Source: Lonicera japonica (taxonomy: Eukaryota; Streptophyta; Magnoliopsida; Dipsacales; Caprifoliaceae). Taken from it: DNA of 64,000 bases. The notes below the pieces were generated by a model, which did not search any database, was not told the DNA's origin, and worked only from the letters and a program-made list of their open reading frames with translations. This document shows, piece by piece, positions 46,957 to 59,240 of this stretch; the first letter of the stretch is position 1, and every line of letters starts with the position of its first letter. The translations under genes were made by a program, and so were the position numbers. The stretch lies in the NCBI GenBank assembly GCA_021464415.1, contig JAKCWG010000921.1, positions 248,001 through 312,000 on the forward strand, given 5' to 3'.

Positions 46957-48093
46957 ATGTCTTATTTTAATTTTGAACAAAGTTGGCGTGATGAGGAGTT
47001 TAAAAGGGATAGTGCGCGAGTAAAAAATCTAGAAATTAGACGGCGCATGCGATTAAGTGAAGCTCATAATGGGGAAAGGATAAAACAAAATTTCAGTAGT
47101 ACCACGAAAAAGGCTTCCTTGTTTGATGAAGAGGGTTGTTCTGAGTTTAACGAATTGTTTACCAAAACTTATGAGCAGTTTAAGAAGAGGGGAAGTTTTG
47201 TGCTAAACCAAATTGAGGAACAAGCCGTAGAAGGTGAATTGCTAGCTGAATGTGGTGACCCAAGTGTGCGAACGAATATATTTCGAACTAGATGCCTCGT
47301 GCAAGATAAGGTGTGTAGTTTGATAATTTATGGGGGAATTTACTCAAACTTTGCTAGCACAACAATGATTGAGAAGTTGAAACTGCCTACGTTCAAGCAC
47401 CCGTGTCCTTATAAGTTGCAATGGTTGAATGATAATGGAGTGATAAGGGTGAACGAGCAAGTGCTTATTTCTCTTAGCATTGGAAAGTACAAGGATGAAG
47501 TTTTATGCGATTTGGTTCTAATGCAAGCCGGCCACATGATTTTGGGTCGACAATGGCAGCTTGATAGGCAAGTCAATTACAATGGCGTTTCTAATAAATA
47601 CTCTTTTAAGATGAATGAGAGAACCGTTACTCTAGTTCCATTGCCACCTAAGCAAGCTCACGAAGATCAAATGAAGTTACAAAAGGAAAGTATTTTGAAA
47701 GTTGATGATGTGGAGCATATTGACTTCATTGGTGTGGACAAGTATGATTTCCATCCGAATTATCAGCCGGAAAGTTTCTTCAATGAACTAAAGTTAATCA
47801 AGTTGAAGCATGGCCTCAAGTTCGATGAATTCCGCTTGTCAACGAATGCCAAGCATCAAACTGGTAGATGTGGGTTGAATCAAGCAATGCATAACAAAGA
47901 TTCGAGGACGAATCTTATTGAAAAAGAGGGGTATGATATGATCCGGTCTAGCTCCAGTTTCTATTCAACCACAGTGGTTCGGGGCATTCTAAATGATTAT
48001 CCACACCTGATGAATTATAAGGATAGAGCATGGAAATTCAAAAGGAATTCCATAAAATTTCAAGACTCCTATATTATTTCCTTAATTATTTAG
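46957..48093 (+). CDS. Chimeric retroelement ORF: gag start, protease-like domain, C-terminal tail
   Basis: A 378-codon uninterrupted frame starts MSYFNFEQSWRDEEFKRDSA. Residues about 105-240 match the protease region of the cousin element ([45 protein letters not shown]). The active-site position reads IIYGGIYSNFAS against [12 protein letters not shown], so the catalytic aspartate is replaced by tyrosine. Residues about 250-320 resemble a polyprotein tail (HPNYQPESFFNELKL, DSRTNLIEKEGYDM). The frame runs through the polypurine tract into the LTR and stops at 48091-48093. No gag core, zinc knuckle, RT or integrase. Its product, if any, would not be an active protease. It remains open despite large deletions. 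Confidence 0.6.
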   Translation: MSYFNFEQSWRDEEFKRDSARVKNLEIRRRMRLSEAHNGERIKQNFSSTTKKASLFDEEGCSEFNELFTKTYEQFKKRGSFVLNQIEEQAVEGELLAECGDPSVRTNIFRTRCLVQDKVCSLIIYGGIYSNFASTTMIEKLKLPTFKHPCPYKLQWLNDNGVIRVNEQVLISLSIGKYKDEVLCDLVLMQAGHMILGRQWQLDRQVNYNGVSNKYSFKMNERTVTLVPLPPKQAHEDQMKLQKESILKVDDVEHIDFIGVDKYDFHPNYQPESFFNELKLIKLKHGLKFDEFRLSTNAKHQTGRCGLNQAMHNKDSRTNLIEKEGYDMIRSSSSFYSTTVVRGILNDYPHLMNYKDRAWKFKRNSIKFQDSYIISLII

Positions 48094-48594
48094 GAGTTTA
48101 TTTTAGTTGTCTTATTTTATTATTCAATTAGGAATTAGATTAGTAGTTTCCTTTTTGAATAAGTTTCCTTATTATTTATTATTATTTTCCTTATTGTGTT
48201 AGGATTATTCTAGATGTTATTATTTTTCTTTTCTAAGTAGGAAATAGTTTCCTTTTTGAATTAGGATTAAGGCTTTGTTTACTCCTATTTAAAGGAGGCA
48301 CATTATTGTTTTATTTAATTAGGAGTTTTGATGATTAATTAAATTGAGAGTTTTCTCTTTGTGTTCTCTAAGAGCATGTTGAACATGTTTAATTAAATCG
48401 TTCTTGACTTATCAATCTAGCAACCACACTAGATTGTGGCGTCATTCATTATACCGAGGTTCGCGCTTCTTTAAGCGTTGGGTTGAGGTTTCCGCCTTCT
48501 ATCTTTCGCGTGATTCCAAGGTTCTAGTCTGTTTGTAGACTACGGGTCAAGGATCCATTAGCCTGGCTAGAAAAGACGATCCGGGTTCGTGTCA
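47934..48594 (+). repeat. 3' LTR of the non-autonomous element
   Basis: It is 661 bp and is preceded by a purine tract AAAAAGAGGGG at about 47921-47931. It shares nearly all bases with the 5' LTR except a 9-bp deletion near 48390 and single changes. Confidence 0.9.
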
Positions 48595-50934
48595 CCCAAC
48601 CCCCCGTCATGATAGAAAAATTAATCTCATCAAAGTTGTTATCACAAAAGAAAACCATGAATCAATATCAGTAAGAGTCTAACACAAATAGTGAACTGTT
48701 GTCGCAAATTAATATGTTATCAAAGTCTTAACGAATATTAGGATTACGTTGAATCATTTCCAATACAATACACAAAAAGGCATATCTTCAAACAAAATAC
48801 ATATACCAATATCAAAGTTGTAACAAATATTAATCCAGGGACTTCCAAAGTATATATTTTGCAAAGTATACTACATATATAGACTACAGACTATAGAGGG
48901 ACTTACCCATGCTACCATATTTATATTACATATTTTTGTATACAGATTACCCAGTCAAACAGTATATATACATATATATATACACTAGCGCTCGTAGAAT
49001 GGATGTTAAGGCTGATCTATGTGTAAAGAAACCAGGAGACAAATTTATAATGTTGCAATGAAGATTACAGTGGTGCGTGTAGTGGGAAGCATGTAGAATC
49101 TATCTTGAATTGTTGAATTACATTATACCTAATTGATGACCATAATAGAAGAGGTTCAGATTTTTGTTTTTTGAATAAATTTGGAATGGAAAACTGTGAG
49201 AAAAAGATACTATAGGAGGAGAACAAATAAAGCAAGAGATGAAGACTTATTTGTTGTCAAAATCTAGTAAACTCGAGGCTTAAGCCTCAAATGAGTGAGG
49301 CGTAAGCCTCAACTATTGACTTTAAGACCTTACCACACCCGCCTCGAGACGAGCCTTGGGCCATAGATTTTTAAAACATTGTAAACATGATTGTAAATAA
49401 ATTTTTGTCTGGTCTAGCATAGCTTATGTAACTTAGACATTTACTGTTTCTGACTAAAATATAAATATATACATATATAATAATATAATAAAATAAAGAA
49501 AAATAGTGAAGCCAAGTAAATTTGATACAATAAACTCTGAATTTATAAAATAAAAATAAAAATCCATATGTAATTCTAAGCTAATTCAGGAGGTGTCTTA
49601 GCTTCCTAAAATTGTACTTTTCAGTCGTCAAGCATCCAGAAGTGAACTCTCTATTCAAAGAAGTAATGTCAGCGCCAAAAAATTTCTCATCCGACAATGA
49701 TGTTTAACACCAGTAAGTAATATGAGATACAGGTAATCAAACACATTTCTCAGCTAGCACCTCTGGAGGAGACAGGAAGATGGAGATCAAAGGGAATAAG
49801 TATGTGCATATATAACCCGATGCAGGTCTTGTACATGGAAAGCGAAAAGTTTACACCAAGCAGATCAACAATGATATAGTCAGAGTTTCACACCACAAAG
49901 TGAAGAAAAAGCAATTCAGCCATATTTGCAAGGAAAAGAATTCATGTGATTTCAACATCCTAACAGTGGAATTACCTACAAATGCCTACTGATTGAGTAA
50001 TTTCTGCATATACATACATATATATGAAACTACATAGAGGCTAAGAGAGACCTGATTTCAACTAGTATCTCCACCTTCATTCTTACTTAGCAAAGAACCA
50101 CCCACACATAACATAGGAACAACCGAACAACAACAACCCCACAAAAGCAAATACCAAATCAGAGAGGGACAGAGAACTGGTTTAGTTAAGAATGGTGGTT
50201 TTCTTTGATAATAAAAATAGTAATCTATAACAAGAAGAATTCGAGAGGAAGATTGCCCCGACCAAATATTATGACAGACATTTATTTGACATAAAAATCT
50301 GACATATCTGATATGTCCACAATGTAATGGTTAGAACATACGGTTTATATTAGGCCTCATCCTTATCACCATTTACCATAACCGATTATTAATCACCAGA
50401 TTGATATGTAATGTCACCTTTTAAATGTCAGATAAATATGTCAATGTAGACGTGCTCCACAGTCGAGTCTGAAAATTGGGCATATTATAAAGTAAACACA
50501 ACAGAGAGACTGCTAGTGCTAGCCAAACCAAGAACCCTCCTAGGGCCAATTAGGCCCTGGCTAAACCTAGCCTCGCGGGATGACAATTAGGCAGACCTAG
50601 TGGAGTCCAATTGCATTTAGTGATCTAATAATGTAAAGTTTTCGGTTCTAGCACAATCCACCCTGATTAAGTATCAAAATTAGCCCACCCTTCTAAACAA
50701 ATTCTGGGTGAAGACTGGCCGGATGGCAATTCGGCAAAATTAGTAGACTCTTTTTGCGCCGAGAAGGTAAAACTATTTATTGGGTCCATCCAAAATTAGG
50801 CTTTTACATCCAATAAATTGTACTCATCAGACCAATCAACCACTTGAAGTAGTAAACACAGCAGACTACCTTGAAACCCAATGATTCAAACAGAAAACAA
50901 ACAACAAAAGTATATGTAATGAACAACCCTAATC

Positions 50935-50957
50935 TATCTATCTATCTATCTATCTAT
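50935..50957. repeat. (CTAT)n microsatellite
   Basis: About six tandem CTAT units in otherwise unremarkable AT-rich DNA. Confidence 0.9.
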
Positions 50958-51901
50958 ATGTGTGAAAATATATAAATATATTTATATATGGAGAGAGAGA
51001 GTTTTACTAACCTGTTAAACAATTTTGGAATAAGAGAGAGAAAGCAGCGGCAGGGGACCTTTTTTTGAGCGAGGAGGAGTGAAAATAATCGAGTATTATT
51101 ACTACGGACGAGTGAATTAGGTCAAAAAAGGGAGCGGCAAAGAAGGGTGCGGAATACTAATTTGTTCTTTGCACAATACAAGAGTATTTATACTATTTAT
51201 ATATTAAAAATAAAAATAAAAATACAAGGGTATTTTAGTTATTCTAAAGAACAGATTTAGTCAGGGTAGAGAAAAAATTATTTCTCTTTTAATGGACTAA
51301 GGTATATCAGTGTTACTCGGTACGTTTGGAGAAAAAATATGTAAATATATATAATTGTGAGATGGTAGGCTTTGAGTTGATGATTTATTATTTTAATTAT
51401 ATTTACATGATATTAAAAAGAGCAATTGTTTAATTTAGAGTATTCATTATGTTATATGCATACTATAATAAGTTGTATCATATTATTATTTACCACAAAT
51501 TACAAGAATATCAAATACTTATTATATTAATTGTGTATATATATTTAATTTAATCTAATTATATTTGACAAAGCATTACCCCTAAATAAAATAAAAATTT
51601 TAAAATTTTAAAAAATACCTATTATAACTTACGATGGAAAATACTTACTATCCCGCTACTGCTATATATATATTATATTATATTTATCAGTGATAATTTA
51701 AACCGCTAAAAATAAATATTTAAAAAATGAATATATGAATTATTCAAAGATAACATTATAAGGTGTTTAATATAATTTTTTGGTGTTAAATTAATTATAT
51801 TTTTTCAAATTTTGCATCTAAAGAAGGATAATTTTATTTCAAATTAATCTATGGGTAATAGTAAAATAAATTAGAATGTTGGAAGGAAAAAAAATGGACC
51901 C

Positions 51902-52336
51902 TTGTACCGAATAATATTTTTTCAAAATAATGGACTTATCAAAATGAGCCCATTATTTTCAAAACTAACACAAAATATATATACTCCAAAATTTTCAAAA
52001 ATAACTACCGAATAATATTTTTTCAAAATAACTTTCATTATTTTAAGGTTAGAAAAACTAATTATTTGAATAAATTAGTTGTCATATATTTAAGGTAATT
52101 ATTTCATTTTTATAACTATTAACTTTATTCTTTCCATCGTGTCATATATTGCACACACGTACCAAATTATAAAAGAAAATGGGAATGATTAATTGACATA
52201 ATTTAATAGCATTCGATTAATTTTTTCGAAAACTAGAAACTTGAAAGTTTAACACATTTTGAAATTTTGACTCAACAAAATGAGCCCATTATTTTCAAAA
52301 CTAACACAAAATATAAATACTCCAAAATTTTCAAAA
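51902..52336. repeat. 61-bp direct repeat pair
   Basis: A block beginning CAAAATGAGCCCATTATTTT occurs at 51940 and at 52276, almost identical over 61 bp. A smaller block TACCGAATAATATTTTTTCA occurs at 51906 and 52006. Non-coding local duplications. Confidence 0.85.
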
Positions 52337-52727
52337 TGAAGATTTCTTTTTTCAATTTTTGCCCTTTTTAAGGAAAAATGCTAGTATTAGTATAATGAAC
52401 GTTAAAAATAATTTCTATATATTCCCCTTATTGCATCATCACATCTTAACTACAACCTAACTATATTTTACCTAAATTTAAATATTGAACTCTAGAAAAA
52501 ATTATCATATTTTGAACAATGAGTAATAGGTTTTTTTTTAGTTAAATTTTATAAGGTTAAAATTTTGAATTTTGAATATCTAAAGTAAATAATTTTGGAT
52601 ATGTCAAAATGAAGAAAACAAAGATTAAAGCAAATGCTATTTCATATATACAATTTTTAAAGCAAAGAATGTCCGAAAATTTGAAAAAATAAAATACGGA
52701 AACTAAAATTAATCAGAAGGTCTACGG

Positions 52728-52758
<31 letters not shown>

Positions 52759-53360
52759 TTGCTACTAACTTTCTAAGATTCTGGATTTCCAAGATTTATT
52801 TGTGACTATCCAATTTAAAAATTTGTGGTTATTCGATGAACAGTGGAATGTACTTTGTTTTGCAATTGACATATAATAAAGTATTTTATGACAATCCATT
52901 CTATTTATTTGACTTTTAACTACTAAATATACATGCATACTCGACATTTAGGGGCTAAATTATTGTTAGGTAAAAAAAATAAATTATATTGGCTTGCTTC
53001 ATAAGTATCGAATATGAAAAAAAAAATAGAAATTGTATTGCCTTAGTTGATTTTAAGATTTTATCAAAAGTAATTTTAAACTTGATAAGCAGAATGAAAA
53101 CTCTAAATCTAATCAAATTTTAGTACTGCAAAATTCTATATTGTGTTTTTTAGCAATTATATCAATCAAGCAATCAAACAAAATCAATACACTACATAAG
53201 AAATTTACGAGATATCCCTACTTGTGTAGGACTAATTTTTGAAATTAAACGACAATATTCCACTATGATCAAAACGAAATTATAGACTCGATGACTTATA
53301 AAAATTGTTTTCCCACAATTTACGCAATAGTTTCGTCAATCCTTTAAACGCAAAATCCAA

Positions 53361-56300
53361 CCGCATTTGGCTTGGCATAATGCTTCCCGCCTTTTCAGTT
53401 CACCTGTCTCCTCCTTTTACGCACTTGATCACAATCCTCTAAACCCCCCCCCCCCCCTCCGTTTGCGATTGCCCTTATCACAAATTAGCAGCTTCACTCA
53501 CCCTGTCTCCAATCACAACAAAAAACACTCTTGCAGGCTCGTAAAGATTTGTAATCCTAGTTCTTAAATTTAAAAAATAATATGATCGCTTATAAACAAA
53601 ATCCAGATGGTGTCTCAAAATTTTCAAAAAGTGATTTTAATATTTGGATATTTTTTGACTAAAAAAACTCTCTAAAATGATGTATTTTTTATTCAAACCA
53701 ATATTTATATTTATAAAAAAAATATAGAATCAAAATTTTTTTTAGAATATATTAAAATTATTAAAAAAAAAATGAGATAAAAATTCGGGTCAAGAAAATT
53801 ATGCCCCATACCGATACAACTCATAAAACCTCGGACCGATCCAAAATTTAGAAAAGCAATTATCGGAAAATTTTCTGACCGGTCCAATTATTACTAACAG
53901 GGACCGGTCAACCCCTTCGATGCTGCTACTTCCTTTTTTCAATCATCTTACACGTGGCTAGCATATTAATGAATGATGGGCTCGGCCCATTGTTAATTTC
54001 AGCGCATGAATGAATTACAGGGGGCACGTGGCGCTTTTTTTTTCTATTTTTTCTTTTTATAAACAAATGGAGTTTAGACCTTATTCACTTGTCATTTAAT
54101 TTGCCATTTAAATTTAAAAATTTAAAAATTTTAGATTTAAGTAATTGTCAAAGTTGTTCACTAATTAAAAAAATTAAGTGGCCACTTCATTTTTACCACT
54201 TAAAACTTAAAATTTTCATCCAAAATTTTATGTGGCAAAGTTGCCACTTAAATCTGAAACTTAATTTTAAAGGGTACAAAAAGTCTACTTTACCCACTCT
54301 CTTTTCTGAAAAACGCCGCTCTCCACCCCATCGTCACTTCCGTTCGCCTTTCTCCACCTCCACCGTCGCCGTTCTCCACCCTCCGATAAGCTCCATATTT
54401 TCTTATTCTTTTTATTTAAAAAATAAATTAAAATCATTTTTTTTTCTTTTATGTCACTATATTAAATTTGATTAGACTCCATTCGATTTAAATTTTAGAG
54501 ATAACTTTTTGAAATATGTTAGACTTAAAAAAATAAAAATCTCAATAATTTGTGTTGTCAACGGTTATCGAATTTCAACAAAACTCAGTAAAAATAATTA
54601 AAAATAGCTTTGACTAAAAAAAATTTTAATTTCGAATTTAACGTTCAATCTATCACCTATATTTTGAATCAAACTATATAACCAACTTATCTTAAATCAT
54701 GAATTATGTACGATGAATCTGGTAAGTTCAGTAAGCTTCTGTTGATTGTCATATTTTCAAATCTTCAATTTGACTCAAACATTCAATTTGACTCAAACAA
54801 TTTCAACAGAAAAAGTGTTTTTGTTATTGAAATCAGGCCAACTAAAAATATAAACCTAACATAATATGTGCACATATGCGCAATGCATAGGAGCTGAGTA
54901 AATGTGCACATACTCGGTACTTAGGTGCCGAACTAATGTTGGAGTGTTAGAGAGTATTTTCATGTGTGTTAATATCAAATCCCCTTGTATTTATACCCTC
55001 TTACACCCACTGGTGACGCTACATGGGGACAGGCATGGGCAAGCTCCTCCACTTGGTTTTGATTTATTTTTTATTATATATGGGGTATTTTTTGGAAAAA
55101 AAAGAAATATACTTGTGTGAGAAACTTTAAATTTAACTTTAGGGTATAAACTGAAAATTAAATCCGATTACAAAACGTGACCCCCGTGGATTCATCGTGG
55201 AACCGTATTTTGCACCCCTTGTAGACGCAAGAATGAGCCTTATTTTTTTTGAATGTTTAAAAAGAGAATAAGATGTAATAACTTATAAACTCATCATTTT
55301 TTTTACAAAGTTCCCATGTGGAGAACTTACCCATTTTCATTCCATAATTTTATATCTCGAGTAGCTCACTTTGGATGACAATTTCTCATTCACACTATAA
55401 TTATTTTGAGCAATCAAATAAACGATTTCGATATCTTCACGAAGGATAACACGAATCTATAATAAGCTTTCACAACGAAGTGTGATGTCCCACTGAAAAT
55501 TACCCTAAAAAATGGCTCAAAATGGTATTTTTATCCATTTTTTCAACACTACTAAGGTAAATCATTTGTTAGATCTACTTTTTAATATTAGATATAATTT
55601 TATTTCTTGATTATTTGCATAATATTAGTTGTATTTTTTGATTAATTGCATAATATTATTAATGCTATTATGTTTACGTTCAAATTTTATGGATTTAAAT
55701 ATATTTTTGTGTGTTTTGAACTTCGCTTGCCTTAGCCAAACTCCTTACTTTGTCACTGCTTACACCCAAATAAGGATGGCAAAAAAACTCAACCCAGTGG
55801 GTTTCTCACCCTGCCTGACCTGGATGAGGCAGGATTTTTTTTAGCCCAGGTCAAGTTTGGGTTTAAAAAAAAAAAAAAGGACCGAGTTAAGGGTAAGTTA
55901 GGGCTTTGCTTATGAATACAGGGCTTTTTGAGTTAACCCACCCCCCTCCCCTGATACTTGTAATGTGATATTAAAGATACCTTCCAATTTTCATAGTTAT
56001 TAGACGTAGCCCCCCAGGATTTGACAGACCTTTGACACCATCCAAAATTTTCTTGCACGGGCCATTTTGCCCCCATCTTCAACCTTAAATTATCTTATTC
56101 GTTCCCAACAACACTAATTTTCCCTTCTCCTTAATTTAATTCTTTTTGTTTAATCAACTTGATCATTCCTTTCCACCCACCATTAAAATTACTACCTAAC
56201 AATAAATCACCATTCTTGTTCTATCTTAAATTTGACAGATCTCTATTTTCGTACACTATCTCTTAAATTTCATGCATCTTTCTCTACAATTAAGTGGGAG

Positions 56301-56539
56301 GGAAACAAAATTATGAGAATCAAACTCCAATTCAAATCAAATTTAACCACACCCCTCAACCCCGAATTCACCGCCATCGGTGCCGTCGAGGAACCACCAT
56401 TGCCAAAATCCTATCAGAGATTCAAGAAGCAAGACTTTTCCAATCGAATTCTAAATCACAAGCACTGGTTATTTTATATTAAACCCTTAATTATAAGCTT
56501 TGATAGAGAAAATTAATAAATTAACTTACTTCACCAACC
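53361..56539. other. Region without a recognised gene, some promoter-like words
   Basis: A run of 14 C lies at 53444-53457. Two G-box cores CACGTGGC occur near 53951 and 54026, the second followed by TTTTATAAACAAATGG (a TATA-like word) near 54055 and by a pyrimidine-rich, serine/proline-coding stretch at 54300-54390. That looks like a gene start, but the only open frame (54089-54475) is unrecognised and low-complexity. I see no downstream exons. Confidence 0.4.
55770..55910. repeat. hAT-type MITE scrap
   Basis: AAGGATGGCAAAAAAACTCA and following CCC/GGG-rich, bracket-like words resemble the end of plant hAT MITEs that begin GGATGGCAA. Only one end is seen, and no target duplication. Confidence 0.3.
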
Positions 56540-57400
56540 AGAAGCAGACATGTGGCTTCCCATGTCAACAGTCTAGTTCGCTATAATAAGGGGAGCTCAA
56601 GAGCTCTACACTTGAAGCGCCACCTGGAGGCTAGAGTTCTAGAGAATATAAGTATTCGACCTAAGGGTTATTTTCGTATGATAAACTATGGAGCTCGAAC
56701 ACCAGAGCTTTTTCAACGAGCTTTGGAGGTCTCTGACCAACCACTATGTCAGAGATAGTACAAACAGCATGGCAACTGTTGCCAACTCCACCGACTCCGC
56801 AAAGCCTCCCTCAACTTTATTAAACGCATACCAACTGCATTTAATGTACCGGATTCTATGGAGAATCAATTTCAGAGTTAGTAGTGTTCAAGGATTGCCT
56901 CAAACCTGCTTTGAGGACTCTCCCACGCGCTTCATCTATATCATAATATGGAAAGCATTTATTTCCATGAATAACCAAGAAAAACAACCAAGCTTTAGCC
57001 AAAAAAACCACAAAACAAAAAAAGGAGTAAAGGTTTTATTGTTTTATGACATAACACAATACTCAAGAGAGAGATATAGAGTTCTAAAGCACACGACAAA
57101 GCTCCCAGTATATAGAATGCAGACTCTGTGTGGCTTAGAACTCCTTAAATATTATAAGGATAGGACAGCTCAAGGGTTATTGTTTGCTTGTAATTTGACA
57201 TCACTCATTATAATACAAATCACCCCGAGCTCTTAACTCTATTCACAAGAGGAAGACTAACCCATATTTTCATATAGGGCGAACATCCTCTATACATCCT
57301 TGTCTTGATTCTGTTCAATTCATCATTATTGTATTCATTATCATTTAATCATTTGACTGTGTGGTCGAAAATATATCAATCTTAGATTTTTTCACCAACA
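56540..57400 (+). repeat. Possible solo LTR remnant
   Basis: The right end, CTTAGATTTTTTCACCAACA, resembles LTR 3' ends of Tat/Athila-type gypsy elements that precede a TTTGGCGCC primer site. Here no primer site follows. The left end is not resolved and no target duplication was found. A 182-codon frame (56688-57236) inside is unrecognised. Confidence 0.3.
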
Positions 57401-57786
57401 AGCTCCTATTTGAATAAAATTGCAAACTAAAATAGTTCCTCCAATCGAGATTTAGTACTACTCAAGCTCAATCTCATTTTTGGAGTGCGATTAGATCAAT
57501 GAAGTGGGTTACGGGATCCAATTTGTTTGGTTAACATTGTTTTTAGTTTAATTTATGTTCAATTTTGGGTCCATATATAATTATATTTAGAGATACTTGC
57601 CCCTTGTTTTACACACAAATATATACACTGTGCGCAAGAGTATAAATGTGACTAATCTTTTTTCAGACACTAACAGCACCCGTGACTTAATCACCAGCTG
57701 TGAGAACCCGCGTTCTCGACGCCCGGGGGGTCCTCGTGGGCGGCGATTCCGTTTGTTGGTTTGGAAATCGATTTTGAAAAGAATAA

Positions 57787-57795
57787 GAGTCGCCA
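57787..57795 (-). promoter_or_regulatory. Primer-binding-site-like TGGCGACTC
   Basis: On the minus strand TGGCGACTCTT follows the putative LTR end by three bases. This word is the tRNA-Arg-type primer site used by Ogre/Tat elements. About 95 bp of interior-like sequence continues leftward to about 57696 before unrelated DNA. Confidence 0.5.
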
Positions 57796-58680
57796 GTTTG
57801 TTTTACTAAACAAACAAAAAAGGTTTGTGTAAAAGAGACGTATTTATGGACTAAATATCCTCTTATACACAATGTATGCGAAACCAGTTGATTCGAAGGT
57901 TCGGGGATTAAGTTACGAATCGGGAAGGTGTTAGGCACCCAATTCGCCCTTTCGGTCTCTTGAGTAGGATATGCGTGTATTATAATTCAGTTCTTGCATG
58001 CTATTGCTATTACTTTACAGCTTTTCGTGCTTGCCTTAGAAATCGGGATTTTGGGGTTGGGATGAAAACGATGTGTTTCCTAGTTCGCCCATGATTTTAA
58101 AAATAAGTGTGTGTGTGTGTGTGATTTGAAAAAGAGAGTTTGATAATAATAGATGCAATGAAACAAGTGATTTTATAAAACATTGGGCTTTTTGAAAACT
58201 GATTCAATGTGAAATCTTATACTCGATATTATATGAGGCGAGTTGACCGGTCGTATACCAAAGTCTATTGATTAAACCGGTATAGATGGCACTAGTGCTC
58301 TCATAATCGAGTATTTATCACATATACACCGCAATCTATGAGTTAGATTGGATATATAGCGATTATCGATTCCTTCGTATAACAATAACGCTAATCCAAA
58401 CTTTTGAAAAAGTAAGAAAGTAATAATACTATTTTGGAATTGGATTAGGGTTTATTATACGCCTTTAGTTTTGAAAAACAATTTAAAAAATGGTTTTGAA
58501 AAGCTATCAAGTAATAGAAATTATGCAGACAAGAATATAAATTATAAAACTGACGAATAAATAAAAGAAGAGAGAGAAAATTATACCTGAGCCTTCTTGG
58601 AAGGAGAGAATAAGGATCCCTTGGTGTGTACCACGAAATCCCCTTAATTGTTGATGAAAATAATGAATGGAGGGGGGGGT

Positions 58681-58690
58681 CTATTTATAG
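58681..58690 (-). promoter_or_regulatory. TATA box of the Tat/Ogre-like LTR
   Basis: CTATAAATAG on the minus strand. Its place between the tandem repeats (U3) and the primer-site end fits an LTR promoter in minus orientation. Confidence 0.45.
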
Positions 58691-58749
58691 TTGAAGAAAA
58701 TACTTGGAGAGCAAGAAAAGAGATTGCAACTAGGACTCTTGGAAATTAT

Positions 58750-59240
58750 CGCGAGGACTTCCCACCGTTGGATCATCCTGATTTTTGGATATGTTTTGGG
58801 AATAGAACTCTTATAGATTGTGAAAAATCTCAGGTCGATCGGATTTCAGGAAGGTTCCCTTTCGTTCTGATTGGTACGAAGAGTTTGTGTCTGCGTAGGA
58901 AAGGTACTTGTTGTAGACAAGGTCCCTTGTTTGCACGACAAGTCAGGTTCTAACCGTTGGATCACGCTGAATTTTGGATATGTATTGCCAATATAAGTCT
59001 TTTACACCCTGTAAAAATTTGAGGACGATCGGAGTTCGGGAAGGACTCGGTCTCCTTGACTTGGTACAAAGAGTTTGTTCCCGCATAGGAAACGTACTTG
59101 CGTACAACAACCTCGAAAACTGAACTTCCAACCGTTGGATTACGCTGATTTTTTGATATATTTTCCCTCCAAATGTTTTCTAACTTGTGTCCAAATTTGA
59201 GGTCGATCAGATGTCGGGAAGGCCACTATTTATTTTAATT
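58750..59240 (-). repeat. Three degenerate 180-190-bp repeats in LTR U3
   Basis: CCGTTGGAT begins related blocks at 58765, 58954 and 59132 (spacings 189 and 178). Each continues with a CTGA-TTTTGGATAT word, a GTCGATCGGA-like word, GGGAAGG and GGTACGAAGAGTTTGT-like words. Non-coding. Confidence 0.85.

Larger units (their letters stand above)
45284..48594 (+). mobile_element. Non-autonomous gypsy element, 3.3 kb, with a single ORF
   Basis: LTRs at 45284-45953 and 47934-48594 start TGATATGATCCGG and end with CGTCA or GTGTCA. Flanks CCCTA (45279-45283) and CCCAA (48595-48599) agree at 4 of 5 bases. A primer site for tRNA-iMet follows the first LTR. LTR 3' halves and the leader resemble those of the element at 35659, so the two are cousins. 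The interior is only 1.98 kb, with no RT, RNase H or integrase. The LTRs differ at about ten bases plus a 9-bp indel. Confidence 0.9.
48595..53360. other. AT-rich, gene-poor region
   Basis: No intact gene. Contents: a palindrome GAGGCTTAAGCCTC at about 49274-49287 with a near-copy 25 bp on, a (CTAT)n microsatellite at about 50935-50957, and a (GA)n run at about 52730-52756. On the minus strand, 51000-51110 looks like a 5'-UTR exon with a TTTAACAG/GTTAGT donor, but no CDS follows. Confidence 0.5.

Noticed and set aside
53367..53567. A possible transit-peptide gene start
   Set aside because: It spans a 14-C run, has no recognisable continuation and ends within 67 codons.
56688..57236. A 182-codon hypothetical protein
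   Set aside because: No motif recognised; it sits in DNA whose right end looks like an LTR, so chance is more likely.
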